A DNA stretch of 10,865 bases, from contig CAKRQU010000034.1 of assembly GCA_934394585.1 (NCBI GenBank), positions 1 to 10,865 on the forward strand, read 5' to 3'. The notes under the pieces were generated by a model that was not told the origin of the DNA, did not search any database, and saw only the letters and a program-made list of their open reading frames with translations. The position numbers were made by a program, and so were the translations under genes. The first letter of the stretch is position 1; every line of letters begins with the position of its first letter. Positions 1-6,705 of the stretch are shown in pieces. Source of the DNA: an uncultured Eubacteriales bacterium (GTDB taxonomy: Bacteria > Bacillota > Clostridia > Oscillospirales > CAG-272).

Positions 1-15
1 CGAAACGGCTTGACC

Positions 16-44
16 AGTATATCACACTTATTCCACCTTGTCAA
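16..44 (-). promoter_or_regulatory. Strong leftward promoter at the window edge
   Basis: On the minus strand there is a perfect -35 TTGACA (39-44), a 17-base spacer (22-38) and a -10 TATACT (16-21) preceded by TG in the extended -10 position (TGaTATACT). Transcription would start near position 9 and leave the window to the left. The promoter lies 65 bases past the stop of the minus-strand glycosyltransferase gene, so the next gene leftward has its own start of transcription and need not depend on read-through. The transcribed gene is not visible. Confidence 0.8.
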
Positions 45-109
45 TACTTTTTGCGAAAGTTTTTTCCCTTTTGTTGAAAAAAATGTGGTTTTCGGCAATT
101 TTCTTTAAA

Positions 110-1228
110 TTATATTTCCATATCGCACCTGTTTTTTGCGATTTTTGATAATTCTTTTGCAAAATCCTCAGAGCGCGGCTCGCACACGATGCAGTTTTCG
201 CTCCCGCGTGCGGACGGAATGTCCGTGCAGATTACTTTTTTGCCGAGGAGCAATTCCTCGCTCACCGCCAGTCCGTAGCTTTCACTGCGCGACGGCTGAA
301 TGCAGACGTCGCAATTCTTCATATATTTATACGGATTATCCGCTTCGCCGACAAAAACGATATTTTCTTCTATGCCGAAGCGCGCCGCCTCTCTTTTCAG
401 CTCCGAAAGATACGCCTCATCATCGCAAAGCCCCACTATATACCAGCGTGCCGAGCATCCGTTTTTTATTATTCCGGCGACCGCGGGCATGGCGATATCA
501 TAGCCCTTCACGGGATTTACTCTGCCGACGCTGAGAATTTTCAGAAAATCGCCCGCCGTTTCGGGGCAAGGCTCGCTTGCGCGCGCGGCGATGGATTTCG
601 CATCGGGCTTTATCGGGCAAAACGAGAATTTGTCCGCCGACTCCGGAAATTTTTCGCGGAGCATTGCACAGGTTCTCTGCGAAACGCATACGATTTCATC
701 GAATTTCGCAAAATATTCTCCGTAAAGCTCATCATCGCGCTCGGGATAGTCGTATTCGAAATGAAGCCATGCGGTTTTCTTTTTCGCCGAAACCTTGTCT
801 GCCACATAAAACATGGTTTTGTCGCCCCAGTAGGCTATCGCCTCGTCGTATTCCCCTTCCGCCCTCGGGCAGCATGCGCGCATGGCGACGAGCCATATAC
901 GCATAGCCGCGGTTTTTCTTTTGTTTTTGTTTATATAATTAGGAAGAAGGCGCAAAAGCGCGAGCGATTTCACGGGATGCTTTCGCACCAGAGCGCGCAT
1001 AAGCACGCCTTTGGCATTTTTGCCGCTCATGGTAAAAAGCTCCCCCGCAAAGCGCATTTCGCAAATCTTTATTTCATCCGGCACTTCGCCGAGCAGACCG
1101 CCGCTTTTTTTCGCGAGCAGGAGCGTGATATCGTTCTCTTTTCCGCAAAGCTCCCGCGCAAAGGAAAGAAAGGCGCGTTCCGTACCGGCGCTCGCCATGG
1201 TTATGCCCGAAATGAGTATTTTTTTCAT
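110..1228 (-). CDS. GT4-type glycosyltransferase
   Basis: A 372-residue protein of the GT-B fold, glycosyltransferase family 4 (group 1). Such enzymes move a sugar from a nucleotide-sugar donor to a glycan or lipid acceptor on the cytoplasmic face of the membrane, usually for cell-surface polysaccharide. The N-terminal domain (about 1-200) opens with a beta strand and a Gly-Thr-Glu turn (15-17). The C-terminal donor-binding domain (about 228-365) has VGRVNPVKGYD (234-244) and the EX7E motif with E316 and E324 in SESYGLAVSEE, the hallmark of the family. There is no signal peptide or membrane segment. Length is normal. The start is supported by an AAGGAG site (complement of 1237-1242) 8 bases upstream and a consensus promoter. 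It is transcribed away from the GH2 unit, and no terminator is evident after its stop. Donor and acceptor cannot be told from sequence. It appears complete; I see no link to the glycosidases beyond proximity. Confidence 0.9.
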   Translation of the reverse strand: MKKILISGITMASAGTERAFLSFARELCGKENDITLLLAKKSGGLLGEVPDEIKICEMRFAGELFTMSGKNAKGVLMRALVRKHPVKSLALLRLLPNYINKNKRKTAAMRIWLVAMRACCPRAEGEYDEAIAYWGDKTMFYVADKVSAKKKTAWLHFEYDYPERDDELYGEYFAKFDEIVCVSQRTCAMLREKFPESADKFSFCPIKPDAKSIAARASEPCPETAGDFLKILSVGRVNPVKGYDIAMPAVAGIIKNGCSARWYIVGLCDDEAYLSELKREAARFGIEENIVFVGEADNPYKYMKNCDVCIQPSRSESYGLAVSEELLLGKKVICTDIPSARGSENCIVCEPRSEDFAKELSKIAKNRCDMEI

Positions 1229-1264
1229 GTGCCTCTCTCCTTTTTGCGATAATTTGTTTTTATA

Positions 1265-1293
1265 AGTATACCATTACCCGTGATTATTGTCAA
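1265..1293 (-). promoter_or_regulatory. Promoter of the glycosyltransferase gene
   Basis: The minus strand reads TTGACA (1288-1293), a 17-base spacer (1271-1287), then TATACT (1265-1270), with TG one base before the -10 (TGgTATACT). This is close to a full consensus sigma-A promoter with an extended -10. It leaves a leader of roughly 30 bases before the ATG at 1228, which contains the ribosome binding site. It has the same design as the leftward promoter at 16-44. Confidence 0.85.
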
Positions 1294-1318
1294 TCTTTCG
1301 GAAAATTATTTATGTATG

Positions 1319-1347
1319 TTGACTTTTTCGCCTATCTGTGATTTAAT
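1319..1347 (+). promoter_or_regulatory. Promoter of the GH2 operon
   Basis: TTGACT (1319-1324), a 17-base spacer and TTTAAT (1342-1347) with TG at 1339-1340 (TGaTTTAAT, an extended -10). The start of transcription should fall near 1354, giving a leader of about 36 bases with the AAGGAG site at 1376-1381. The promoter diverges from the glycosyltransferase promoter; the two -35 boxes are 25 bases apart. Its sequence closely parallels the promoter of the GH78 gene at 6638-6666. Confidence 0.75.
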
Positions 1348-1389
1348 TTATCTGTAAAAATATCTTTCTGTAAAAAAGGAGATTACGGT

Positions 1390-4300
1390 ATGGCTGATTT
1401 TTTCGGTGCGATTGCCGCAAATGATATAGGTTCAAAGCGCGCCACGCTTCGTTTTCCCACGCCGCAGGAGCAAAACGGCGTTTTCTTTCCGCTGTACGAT
1501 GACGGCGGAAAGCCGATTTCCGTTCCCGCAAAAATGAATACGCGTGCGGAGCTCGATGCCGAGATAGGCAGGCTGAAAAAGCACTATGCGCCGTTTTTGC
1601 GCGATATCGCTCCTTCGCACGAAACGATGCGCACGCGAAAAAGCATAGAGCATTTTTCATACAGATTGCAGACGGAAAGCGACAGGCATGATCTGCGCGG
1701 CGCGATAAACGGATGCGGCGAATGGGAAAATGTGAAAATACCGCATTACGGCGGTCCCGTCGGAAACAAAACCGCATACTACAGGACGGTTTTCGAGACG
1801 CGGAAAATCCCCTGCGGCAAGGCGCTTTTCCTGCATTTCGACGGCGTCGATTATTTCTGCGATGTGTATGTGAACGGAAATTTCGTCGGCACGCACGAGG
1901 GATTTTTCGCTCCTTTTGAATTTGATATAAGCGAAGTTGTGCGGGACGGAGAAAACGAACTTTTCGTAGCGGTGAAAAACGATTTCCCCTATAACGGCAA
2001 CAGCGCACCCGAATACGGCGGTATGCGGCTGGAGGGAGAAAAAATGTATGCCGCCACCGGTCCCGGATACGACGATCCCGCGCTCGGCTGGCACCACTGC
2101 CCTCCCGGGATGGGAATTTTCCAGGGCGTTTATACGGAACTGCGCGACAGGGTTTTCATTTCCGATCTTTTTGTCCGGGCGCTTCCCGAAAGCGACGAAT
2201 ACGAGATATGGTGTGAAATATACAATTGCGACTATGTCCCGCCGGACGACGTGCGCCTTTCGTTTTCCGTTTACGGTATGAATTTCGAGGCGGTGCTGAC
2301 GGAAAATTTCGAATACACGCCCATCACTTTTTCAGGTGATGACCGCGGCAATGTGATATACGCCTCCGACCTCGGCGACAGCGAAAAAATGAAAGAAAGC
2401 GTAAAGCTTTCATTCTACCGCGGAGAAAATCTCGTGCGCCTGCGCATGAAGGCGGAAAATTTCCGCCGCTGGGAGCAGGATACGCCTTATCTGTATAAAA
2501 TAACGGCTTCCCTTTTTGTAAACGGGAAAAAAGCCGACTGCGCCGATGCTTCATTCGGCATGCGCAGCTTTTTCATGGATACGCAAAGCGAGAAAAAAGG
2601 CATGTTTTACCTGAACGGCAAAAGCCTGCGCCTGCGCGGAGCAAACACCATGGGTTACGAGCAACAGGATGTGATGCGCGGCGATTTTGATATGCTTTTA
2701 TACGATATGCTCATGGCAAAGGCATGCAATATGAATTTTCTGCGCCTCACCCAGCGCCCCGTGCAAAAGGAAATATACGAGCTGTGCGACAGAATAGGGT
2801 TGCTTATCCAGACAGACCTTCCTCTTTTCACAAATATGCGCAGGACAAAATTTGCCACCGCGGTGAAAATGAGCGAAGATATGGTGAAGCTGATACGCCC
2901 CTATGCCTCCACCGTGATGATTTCCTATATAAACGAACCTTTTCCGAATGCGTCCGGCAAACCGCACAGGCATCTCGTCCGCTATGAGCTGGAAGATATG
3001 TTCACTGCCTGCGACAAAGCCGTGCGCCTGCTTTACCCCGATGTGACGATAAAGCATATCGACGGCGACTACGATCCGCCGTCATCTTCCCTGCCGGACA
3101 ATCACACATATACAATGTGGTACAACGGTCACGGCATGGATATGGGCAAAGTTTACCGCGGATATTGGCTCGGCGTCGCCGAAAACTGGTATTACGGCTG
3201 CGGTGAATACGGCGCCGAGGGACTGGACAGCGTTTCGCTGATGCGCCGCCGTTATCCTTCGGAGTGGTTGCCGCAAACGCCCGCCGAAGAAAAGGAATGG
3301 AACCCCGACAGGATAGTGAATGCGCAGAGCGGCAATATGTTTTACTTTTTCTACGACAGGCAGGATACGCTCGACGGCTGGGTAGAGGCGAGCCGCCGCC
3401 ACCAGTGCGTGGGAACAAAATTGCAGACGGAGGCTTTCCGCCGCAATGCCGATATGGTGACATTTGCCATTCATCTTTTCATAGACGCATGGCCATCGGG
3501 CTGGATGAAAACGATAGTGGACTGCGAACGCAATCCCAAGCCCGCTTTTTACGTTTACCGCGATGCGCTGACCCCGCTGATGGTTAGCCTGCGCACGGAC
3601 AGAAAAACATTTTTTTCGGGTGAACGCGCCGAAATCGAAGCGTGGATATGCAACGACACGCACGAAATTTCCGCGGGACACACACTGCTTTTCGAGCTGA
3701 TTGATTCCGCGGGAAATCTCGTGAAAAGCGGCAGATATCCAGCCGTTTTTTCCGAAAATTCATCGTTTATGCAGGGTAAAATCGCCTTTGATGTGCCCGA
3801 TGTAAACGGGCGCGAAAAATACACGCTGCGCGCGATACTGCTTTCCGAAAACGGAAATGTGATTCATTATAACGACGAGCCGCTCGGATTTTTCGCGCGG
3901 GAAAGCGAAGATTTTTCGGGAGCGGTATTTGTTTCGGGTAACGAATTTCTTGAAAATAAAGAAGCGTTTCTTTCCCGCGCCGCCGCGGGCGAAACCGTCG
4001 TAATAGACAGGCTCCCCTGCGGAACCCACGATATCGGCGGAAGCGAAGTCACCGTGAAAAACTGCGGCATGCGCCCGCTGCATTTCGTTTCGAGAAAAAC
4101 GGGACATCCTCTCGTTTCCGGCTTTGAAGCCGAGGATTTCCGCTTCTGGTATGAAGAAAAAGCGGATATGATGACCCCGCTGATATATGAAACATTCCGC
4201 AGCGACGATTTCACGCCGATACTGACGAGCGGAAATTCCCTGCGAGGCAGCGCATGGGGACAGCGGCTTTATCCCGCTCTCGCCACAGCCGAAAAAACAT

Positions 4301-4401
4301 ACGGCAAAGGCAAAATAGTGATAAATCAGGTGGATCTCGATTCTCACCTGAAAAACCCCGTGGCATTCATTTTCAAAAAAAGACTGGCAAAATTCAGATA
4401 A
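1390..4401 (+). CDS. Glycoside hydrolase family 2 (beta-glycosidase)
   Basis: A 1003-residue GH2 enzyme, a retaining exo-beta-glycosidase (beta-galactosidase / beta-glucuronidase / beta-mannosidase superfamily). Domains read in order: N-terminal extension (1-85), jelly-roll sugar-binding domain (about 86-255, with DVYVNGNFVGTHEGFFAPFEFDI at 158-180 as its core), Ig-like domain (about 256-395), TIM barrel (about 396-725), second Ig-like domain (about 728-835) and a C-terminal domain (about 840-1003) resembling the glutamine-amidotransferase-like tail of some long GH2 proteins. The acid/base Glu is E516 in INEP; the nucleophile is most likely E606 in GCGEYGAEGLD. Both catalytic residues are present, so it should be active. 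No signal peptide or anchor is seen, which implies cytoplasmic action on imported substrate. The start has AAGGAG 8 bases upstream. It is the first gene of a unit with the kinase-like gene, 9 bases downstream. The sugar released cannot be fixed from sequence. Confidence 0.93.
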   Translation: MADFFGAIAANDIGSKRATLRFPTPQEQNGVFFPLYDDGGKPISVPAKMNTRAELDAEIGRLKKHYAPFLRDIAPSHETMRTRKSIEHFSYRLQTESDRHDLRGAINGCGEWENVKIPHYGGPVGNKTAYYRTVFETRKIPCGKALFLHFDGVDYFCDVYVNGNFVGTHEGFFAPFEFDISEVVRDGENELFVAVKNDFPYNGNSAPEYGGMRLEGEKMYAATGPGYDDPALGWHHCPPGMGIFQGVYTELRDRVFISDLFVRALPESDEYEIWCEIYNCDYVPPDDVRLSFSVYGMNFEAVLTENFEYTPITFSGDDRGNVIYASDLGDSEKMKESVKLSFYRGENLVRLRMKAENFRRWEQDTPYLYKITASLFVNGKKADCADASFGMRSFFMDTQSEKKGMFYLNGKSLRLRGANTMGYEQQDVMRGDFDMLLYDMLMAKACNMNFLRLTQRPVQKEIYELCDRIGLLIQTDLPLFTNMRRTKFATAVKMSEDMVKLIRPYASTVMISYINEPFPNASGKPHRHLVRYELEDMFTACDKAVRLLYPDVTIKHIDGDYDPPSSSLPDNHTYTMWYNGHGMDMGKVYRGYWLGVAENWYYGCGEYGAEGLDSVSLMRRRYPSEWLPQTPAEEKEWNPDRIVNAQSGNMFYFFYDRQDTLDGWVEASRRHQCVGTKLQTEAFRRNADMVTFAIHLFIDAWPSGWMKTIVDCERNPKPAFYVYRDALTPLMVSLRTDRKTFFSGERAEIEAWICNDTHEISAGHTLLFELIDSAGNLVKSGRYPAVFSENSSFMQGKIAFDVPDVNGREKYTLRAILLSENGNVIHYNDEPLGFFARESEDFSGAVFVSGNEFLENKEAFLSRAAAGETVVIDRLPCGTHDIGGSEVTVKNCGMRPLHFVSRKTGHPLVSGFEAEDFRFWYEEKADMMTPLIYETFRSDDFTPILTSGNSLRGSAWGQRLYPALATAEKTYGKGKIVINQVDLDSHLKNPVAFIFKKRLAKFR

Positions 4402-4405
4402 GGAG
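4400..4405 (+). promoter_or_regulatory. RBS overlapping the GH2 stop codon
   Basis: AAGGAG begins inside the TAA stop of the GH2 gene (4399-4401) and sits 5 bases before the ATG at 4411. Such an overlap ties translation of the kinase-like gene to ribosomes finishing the GH2 gene, and supports a single transcript. Confidence 0.8.
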
Positions 4406-4410
4406 AAAAA

Positions 4411-5148
4411 ATGGCAACATTTGAAAACAATTTCGCAAAAATAACCGTGAGAGGAAATACGCAGAAAAAGATTTTCGACGAGGATTATTCCGTATGCGAT
4501 ATTTTCCGCGAGGCAATGAATCAGTCCATCGTGGCGGAGGCTACGCCTTATGTATGGCGCGTGCTGAACTGCGGCAAAACGGAAAAAGGGCTTTGGTTTA
4601 TCGAAAGCGAATATGAAAAGGGCGAAACTCTCGCTTCACTCATGGAAAAGCATCCGGAAAAGCAGGATGAATATCTGAATCTGCTCGTGGATCTGCAAAT
4701 AGAACTTTACAAACGCTCCGTGCACGACATGGTGAAGCTGAGCGACAAAATGTTCCGCAAAATAGAAGAAGCGGATATGAGCGCTACTCTGCGTTGCGAT
4801 CTGCATCTGCGTCTGCTTTCCATGCCGAAAACGCTGAAAATCTGCCACGGAAATTTCCGCCCGCAGAATATCGTCATCACGGAAAGCAATAAAACGATAG
4901 TCACCGACTGGGCGCACGCCACTCTCGGAAATTCCGGCGCGGATATAGCGCGCACATATCTGACATTCATTCTCGAAGGCAAAAAAGAACTCGGCGAAAA
5001 ATACATTTCGCTCGTATGCGACAAGGCAAATCAGCCGCTGGAATACATTTACCGCTGGATGCCGATAGTCGCCGCTTCGCAATCGGTAAAGAATATTCCG
5101 GGCGAGCGCGACACGCTGATGTATTTTATAAACAGCCCCGATTATTGA
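4411..5148 (+). CDS. APH/choline-kinase-like phosphotransferase, possibly inactive
   Basis: A 245-residue protein of the aminoglycoside phosphotransferase / choline kinase fold. The N-lobe is short (1-75): a lysine pair K19-K20 before FDEDY would match the ATP-anchoring strand and E35 in FREAMNQ the helix-C Glu, but I see no clear Gly-rich loop. The C-lobe carries the Brenner-like motif CHGNFRPQN (145-153) and the metal-binding Asp D166 in TDW, followed by GADIART (176-182). The family motif is HGDxxxxN; here the catalytic Asp is Asn (N148, codon AAT), while N153 and D166 are kept. It may therefore be a pseudokinase or a variant with altered chemistry. No resistance role should be assumed: related clostridial genes are mostly uncharacterised small-molecule kinases. 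No signal peptide. It lies between the GH2 gene (9 bases) and the thioesterase gene (26 bases), so it is almost certainly co-transcribed with them. Family call is firm; function is unknown. Confidence 0.8.
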   Translation: MATFENNFAKITVRGNTQKKIFDEDYSVCDIFREAMNQSIVAEATPYVWRVLNCGKTEKGLWFIESEYEKGETLASLMEKHPEKQDEYLNLLVDLQIELYKRSVHDMVKLSDKMFRKIEEADMSATLRCDLHLRLLSMPKTLKICHGNFRPQNIVITESNKTIVTDWAHATLGNSGADIARTYLTFILEGKKELGEKYISLVCDKANQPLEYIYRWMPIVAASQSVKNIPGERDTLMYFINSPDY

Positions 5149-5158
5149 TAAAGCAAAA

Positions 5159-5165
5159 GAAAGGA
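5159..5165 (+). promoter_or_regulatory. RBS fixing the thioesterase start
   Basis: GAAAGGA lies 9 bases before the ATG at 5175. The reading frame is open further upstream to an ATG at 5016, but that would overlap the kinase-like gene by 133 bases and has no good site before it. The protein family also begins near the 5175 start. Confidence 0.75.
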
Positions 5166-5174
5166 AAAATATAT

Positions 5175-5561
5175 ATGGAAACAGGAATAAAAGGCAGAAA
5201 AGAAACCGCAGTCACGCCGGAGCTGACGGCACAGGCGCTCGGAAGCGGACTCCTCCCCGTATTTGCCACGCCCGCGATGGTTGCTCTCATGGAGGGCACT
5301 GCATCGGAAAGCGTAGCTCCATTTCTGGAGGAAGGGTGTACAACAGTAGGCACCGCGCTCAATATAAAGCATACATCCGCCACGCCAGTGGGCATGCGCG
5401 TTCACTGCGAAAGCACTCTCACGGAGATCGACGGCAGACGGCTCGTTTTCAGTGTCACCGCTTATGACGAATGCGGCGAAATAGGAAGCGGCACGCACGA
5501 GCGCTTCATAATAAAAAGCGAAAAATTCATGGCAAAGACAAATGCCAAAAACGAGAAATAA
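5175..5561 (+). CDS. Hotdog-fold thioesterase, FlK-like
   Basis: A 128-residue acyl-CoA thioesterase of the hotdog fold, closest in pattern to fluoroacetyl-CoA thioesterase (FlK). FlK uses Thr42, Glu50 and His76; here T32 (in FATPAMVALME), E40 and H66 (in IKHTSATPVGM) stand at exactly the same spacing of 8 and 26 residues. TVGTALNIKH (57-66) and the closing GTHERFII (106-113) are also typical. The protein should cleave a small acyl-CoA in the cytoplasm. Fluoroacetate is an unlikely natural substrate in a gut Clostridium, and many anaerobes carry such proteins with no known role, so the substrate is open. The last 15 residues are a charged tail. It is the third gene of the GH2 unit, 26 bases after the kinase-like gene and directly before a terminator. 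Confidence 0.86.
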   Translation: METGIKGRKETAVTPELTAQALGSGLLPVFATPAMVALMEGTASESVAPFLEEGCTTVGTALNIKHTSATPVGMRVHCESTLTEIDGRRLVFSVTAYDECGEIGSGTHERFIIKSEKFMAKTNAKNEK

Positions 5562-5575
5562 ACCACGGCACATAC

Positions 5576-5609
5576 AAAAAAGCGAGCGGAAAATTCCGTT
5601 CGCTTTTTT
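5576..5609 (+). terminator. Symmetric terminator after the GH2 operon
   Basis: Two 15-base arms (5576-5590 and 5595-5609) pair completely apart from one G-T wobble around an AAAT loop. The right arm ends in six T and the left arm starts with six A, so the hairpin can work in both directions. It ends the GH2 / kinase-like / thioesterase transcript 14 bases after the last stop codon. Confidence 0.9.
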
Positions 5610-5670
5610 CATAAATTCCCGCTTTTGCGAATAAGATTTAGCAAAACAAAAAAATGCGAAAGCAAAAAGC

Positions 5671-5675
5671 GGAGG
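5671..5675 (+). promoter_or_regulatory. RBS fixing the S1-protein start
   Basis: GGAGG is 6 bases before the ATG at 5682, the best ribosome binding site in the window. An earlier in-frame ATG at 5625 would add 19 Lys/Arg/Ser-rich residues but has no such site, only the terminator tail before it. I therefore start the gene at 5682. Confidence 0.85.
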
Positions 5676-5681
5676 ATAATC

Positions 5682-6617
5682 ATGAATACCAATATGTACA
5701 AGCCCGAAGGAATGAACAATCAGAGCGGAATAGCGGGATTTTCCGTTTCCATGCTGGAAAAGGCAAAGGAAAGCGGCAAAATACTCGAAGCCACCGCAAA
5801 CGTATGCGATTCGGAAATGGCGCTGACGGTCAATCTCGGCGAAATCACGGGAATCATCCCGAAAAACGAAGCCGCGCTCGTTCCCGAGGGAGAGGAAGTG
5901 AAAGATATCGCCGTAATCACCCGCGTCGGAAAACCCGTATGCTTCAAAGTAATCGGATTTGAGCGGCGCGGCGGCAGAAACGTAGCCGTGCTTTCCCGCA
6001 GGCTTGCGCAGGAGGAATGCATGCGCTCGTATCTTATGGGGCTTTCGGCAGGCGACATCATCGACGCGAAAGTCACTCATCTGGAGACTTTCGGCGCATT
6101 CTGCGATATAGGTTGCGGCATAGTGTCGCTTTTGCCCATAGATTCCGTTTCCGTATCGCGCATTTCTCACCCGCGCGACCGTTTTTATACGGGAATGGAA
6201 ATAAAAGCCGCCGTGAAAAGCATTGATTACAATACGGGCAGAATATATCTTTCGCACAGGGAGCTGCTCGGAACATGGGAAGAAAACGCTTCCGCTTTTT
6301 CCGTGGGGCAGACGGTTTCCGGCATTATACGCAGTATAGAGCCGTATGGGATTTTCATCGAACTCACGCCCAACCTCGCGGGACTTGCCGAGCTGAAGGA
6401 CGGAGCGCAGGTCGGTCAGAGCGCGGCGGTATACATAAAAAACATCATACCCGAAAAAATGAAAATAAAACTGGCTCTCATAGATTCGTGCTTTCCTGCC
6501 GTATCCGCAGCGCCCTCGTTTCGCTATTTCATCAGCGAGGGGCATATTTCGAAATGGCGCTATTCCCCCGAAAACGCGACAAAAATCACGGAAACGGATT
6601 TTGAGGCGGAAATTTAA
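5682..6617 (+). CDS. S1-domain RNA-binding protein
   Basis: A 311-residue protein built of S1-type OB folds, like the S1-related proteins of Clostridia often labelled ribosomal protein S1. A degenerate first repeat (about 31-106) contains ALTVNLGEITGIIPKNE (47-63). The second (about 122-194) is classical: GDIIDAKVTHLETFGAFCDIG (124-144) ... HPRDRFYTGMEIKAAVKSID ... RIYLSHREL. The third (about 206-266) has VGQTVSGIIRSIEPYGIFIEL (208-228) and AGLAEL. It should bind single-stranded RNA in the cytoplasm, perhaps assisting translation or RNA turnover. It is much shorter than the six-repeat S1 of Escherichia coli. It stands alone between a terminator and the next promoter, so it is monocistronic; I see no convincing promoter in the 70 bases before it. 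The role within the family is not established. Confidence 0.88.
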   Translation: MNTNMYKPEGMNNQSGIAGFSVSMLEKAKESGKILEATANVCDSEMALTVNLGEITGIIPKNEAALVPEGEEVKDIAVITRVGKPVCFKVIGFERRGGRNVAVLSRRLAQEECMRSYLMGLSAGDIIDAKVTHLETFGAFCDIGCGIVSLLPIDSVSVSRISHPRDRFYTGMEIKAAVKSIDYNTGRIYLSHRELLGTWEENASAFSVGQTVSGIIRSIEPYGIFIELTPNLAGLAELKDGAQVGQSAAVYIKNIIPEKMKIKLALIDSCFPAVSAAPSFRYFISEGHISKWRYSPENATKITETDFEAEI

Positions 6618-6637
6618 TATTTATTTATAATTTATTC

Positions 6638-6666
6638 TTGAATTATTCTCCTCTTTATGATTTAAT
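6638..6666 (+). promoter_or_regulatory. Promoter of the GH78 operon
   Basis: TTGAAT (6638-6643), a 17-base spacer and TTTAAT (6661-6666), with TG at 6658-6659 forming TGaTTTAAT. A further TATAAT at 6666-6671 overlaps but has no -35 at proper distance. The leader to the ATG at 6706 is about 33 bases and carries AAAGGA 8 bases before the start. It matches the GH2 promoter (1319-1347) at 23 of 29 positions. Confidence 0.75.
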
Positions 6667-6705
6667 ATAATCAAAGAAATATATTTTCGAAAAAGGAATA
6701 TAAAA

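Noticed and set aside
1..109. Terminator of the minus-strand glycosyltransferase gene
   Set aside because: T and A runs are present but I found no stem of useful length between the stop codon and the leftward promoter.
1343..2008. A 221-codon Arg/Cys-rich open frame on the minus strand
   Set aside because: It is antisense to the start of the GH2 gene and would run through the GH2 leader; its very high Arg content is typical of a shadow frame.
4411..5148. Aminoglycoside resistance gene
   Set aside because: The fold is related, but the catalytic Asp is Asn and the context is sugar metabolism. No feature points to an antibiotic substrate.
5625..5681. A 19-residue N-terminal extension of the S1 protein
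   Set aside because: There is no ribosome binding site before 5625, while GGAGG sits 6 bases before 5682, and the extension is a simple Lys/Arg-rich stretch.
5142..6545. A 467-codon open frame on the minus strand across the thioesterase and S1 genes
   Set aside because: It is antisense to two well-supported genes and crosses a terminator. Its product is a low-sense mixture rich in Phe, Tyr, His, Arg and Ala with no family pattern, and it has no ribosome binding site at its start.
6618..6705. Riboswitch or structured RNA before the GH78 gene
   Set aside because: The stretch is short and AT-rich, and is fully explained by a promoter, a leader of about 33 bases and a ribosome binding site.
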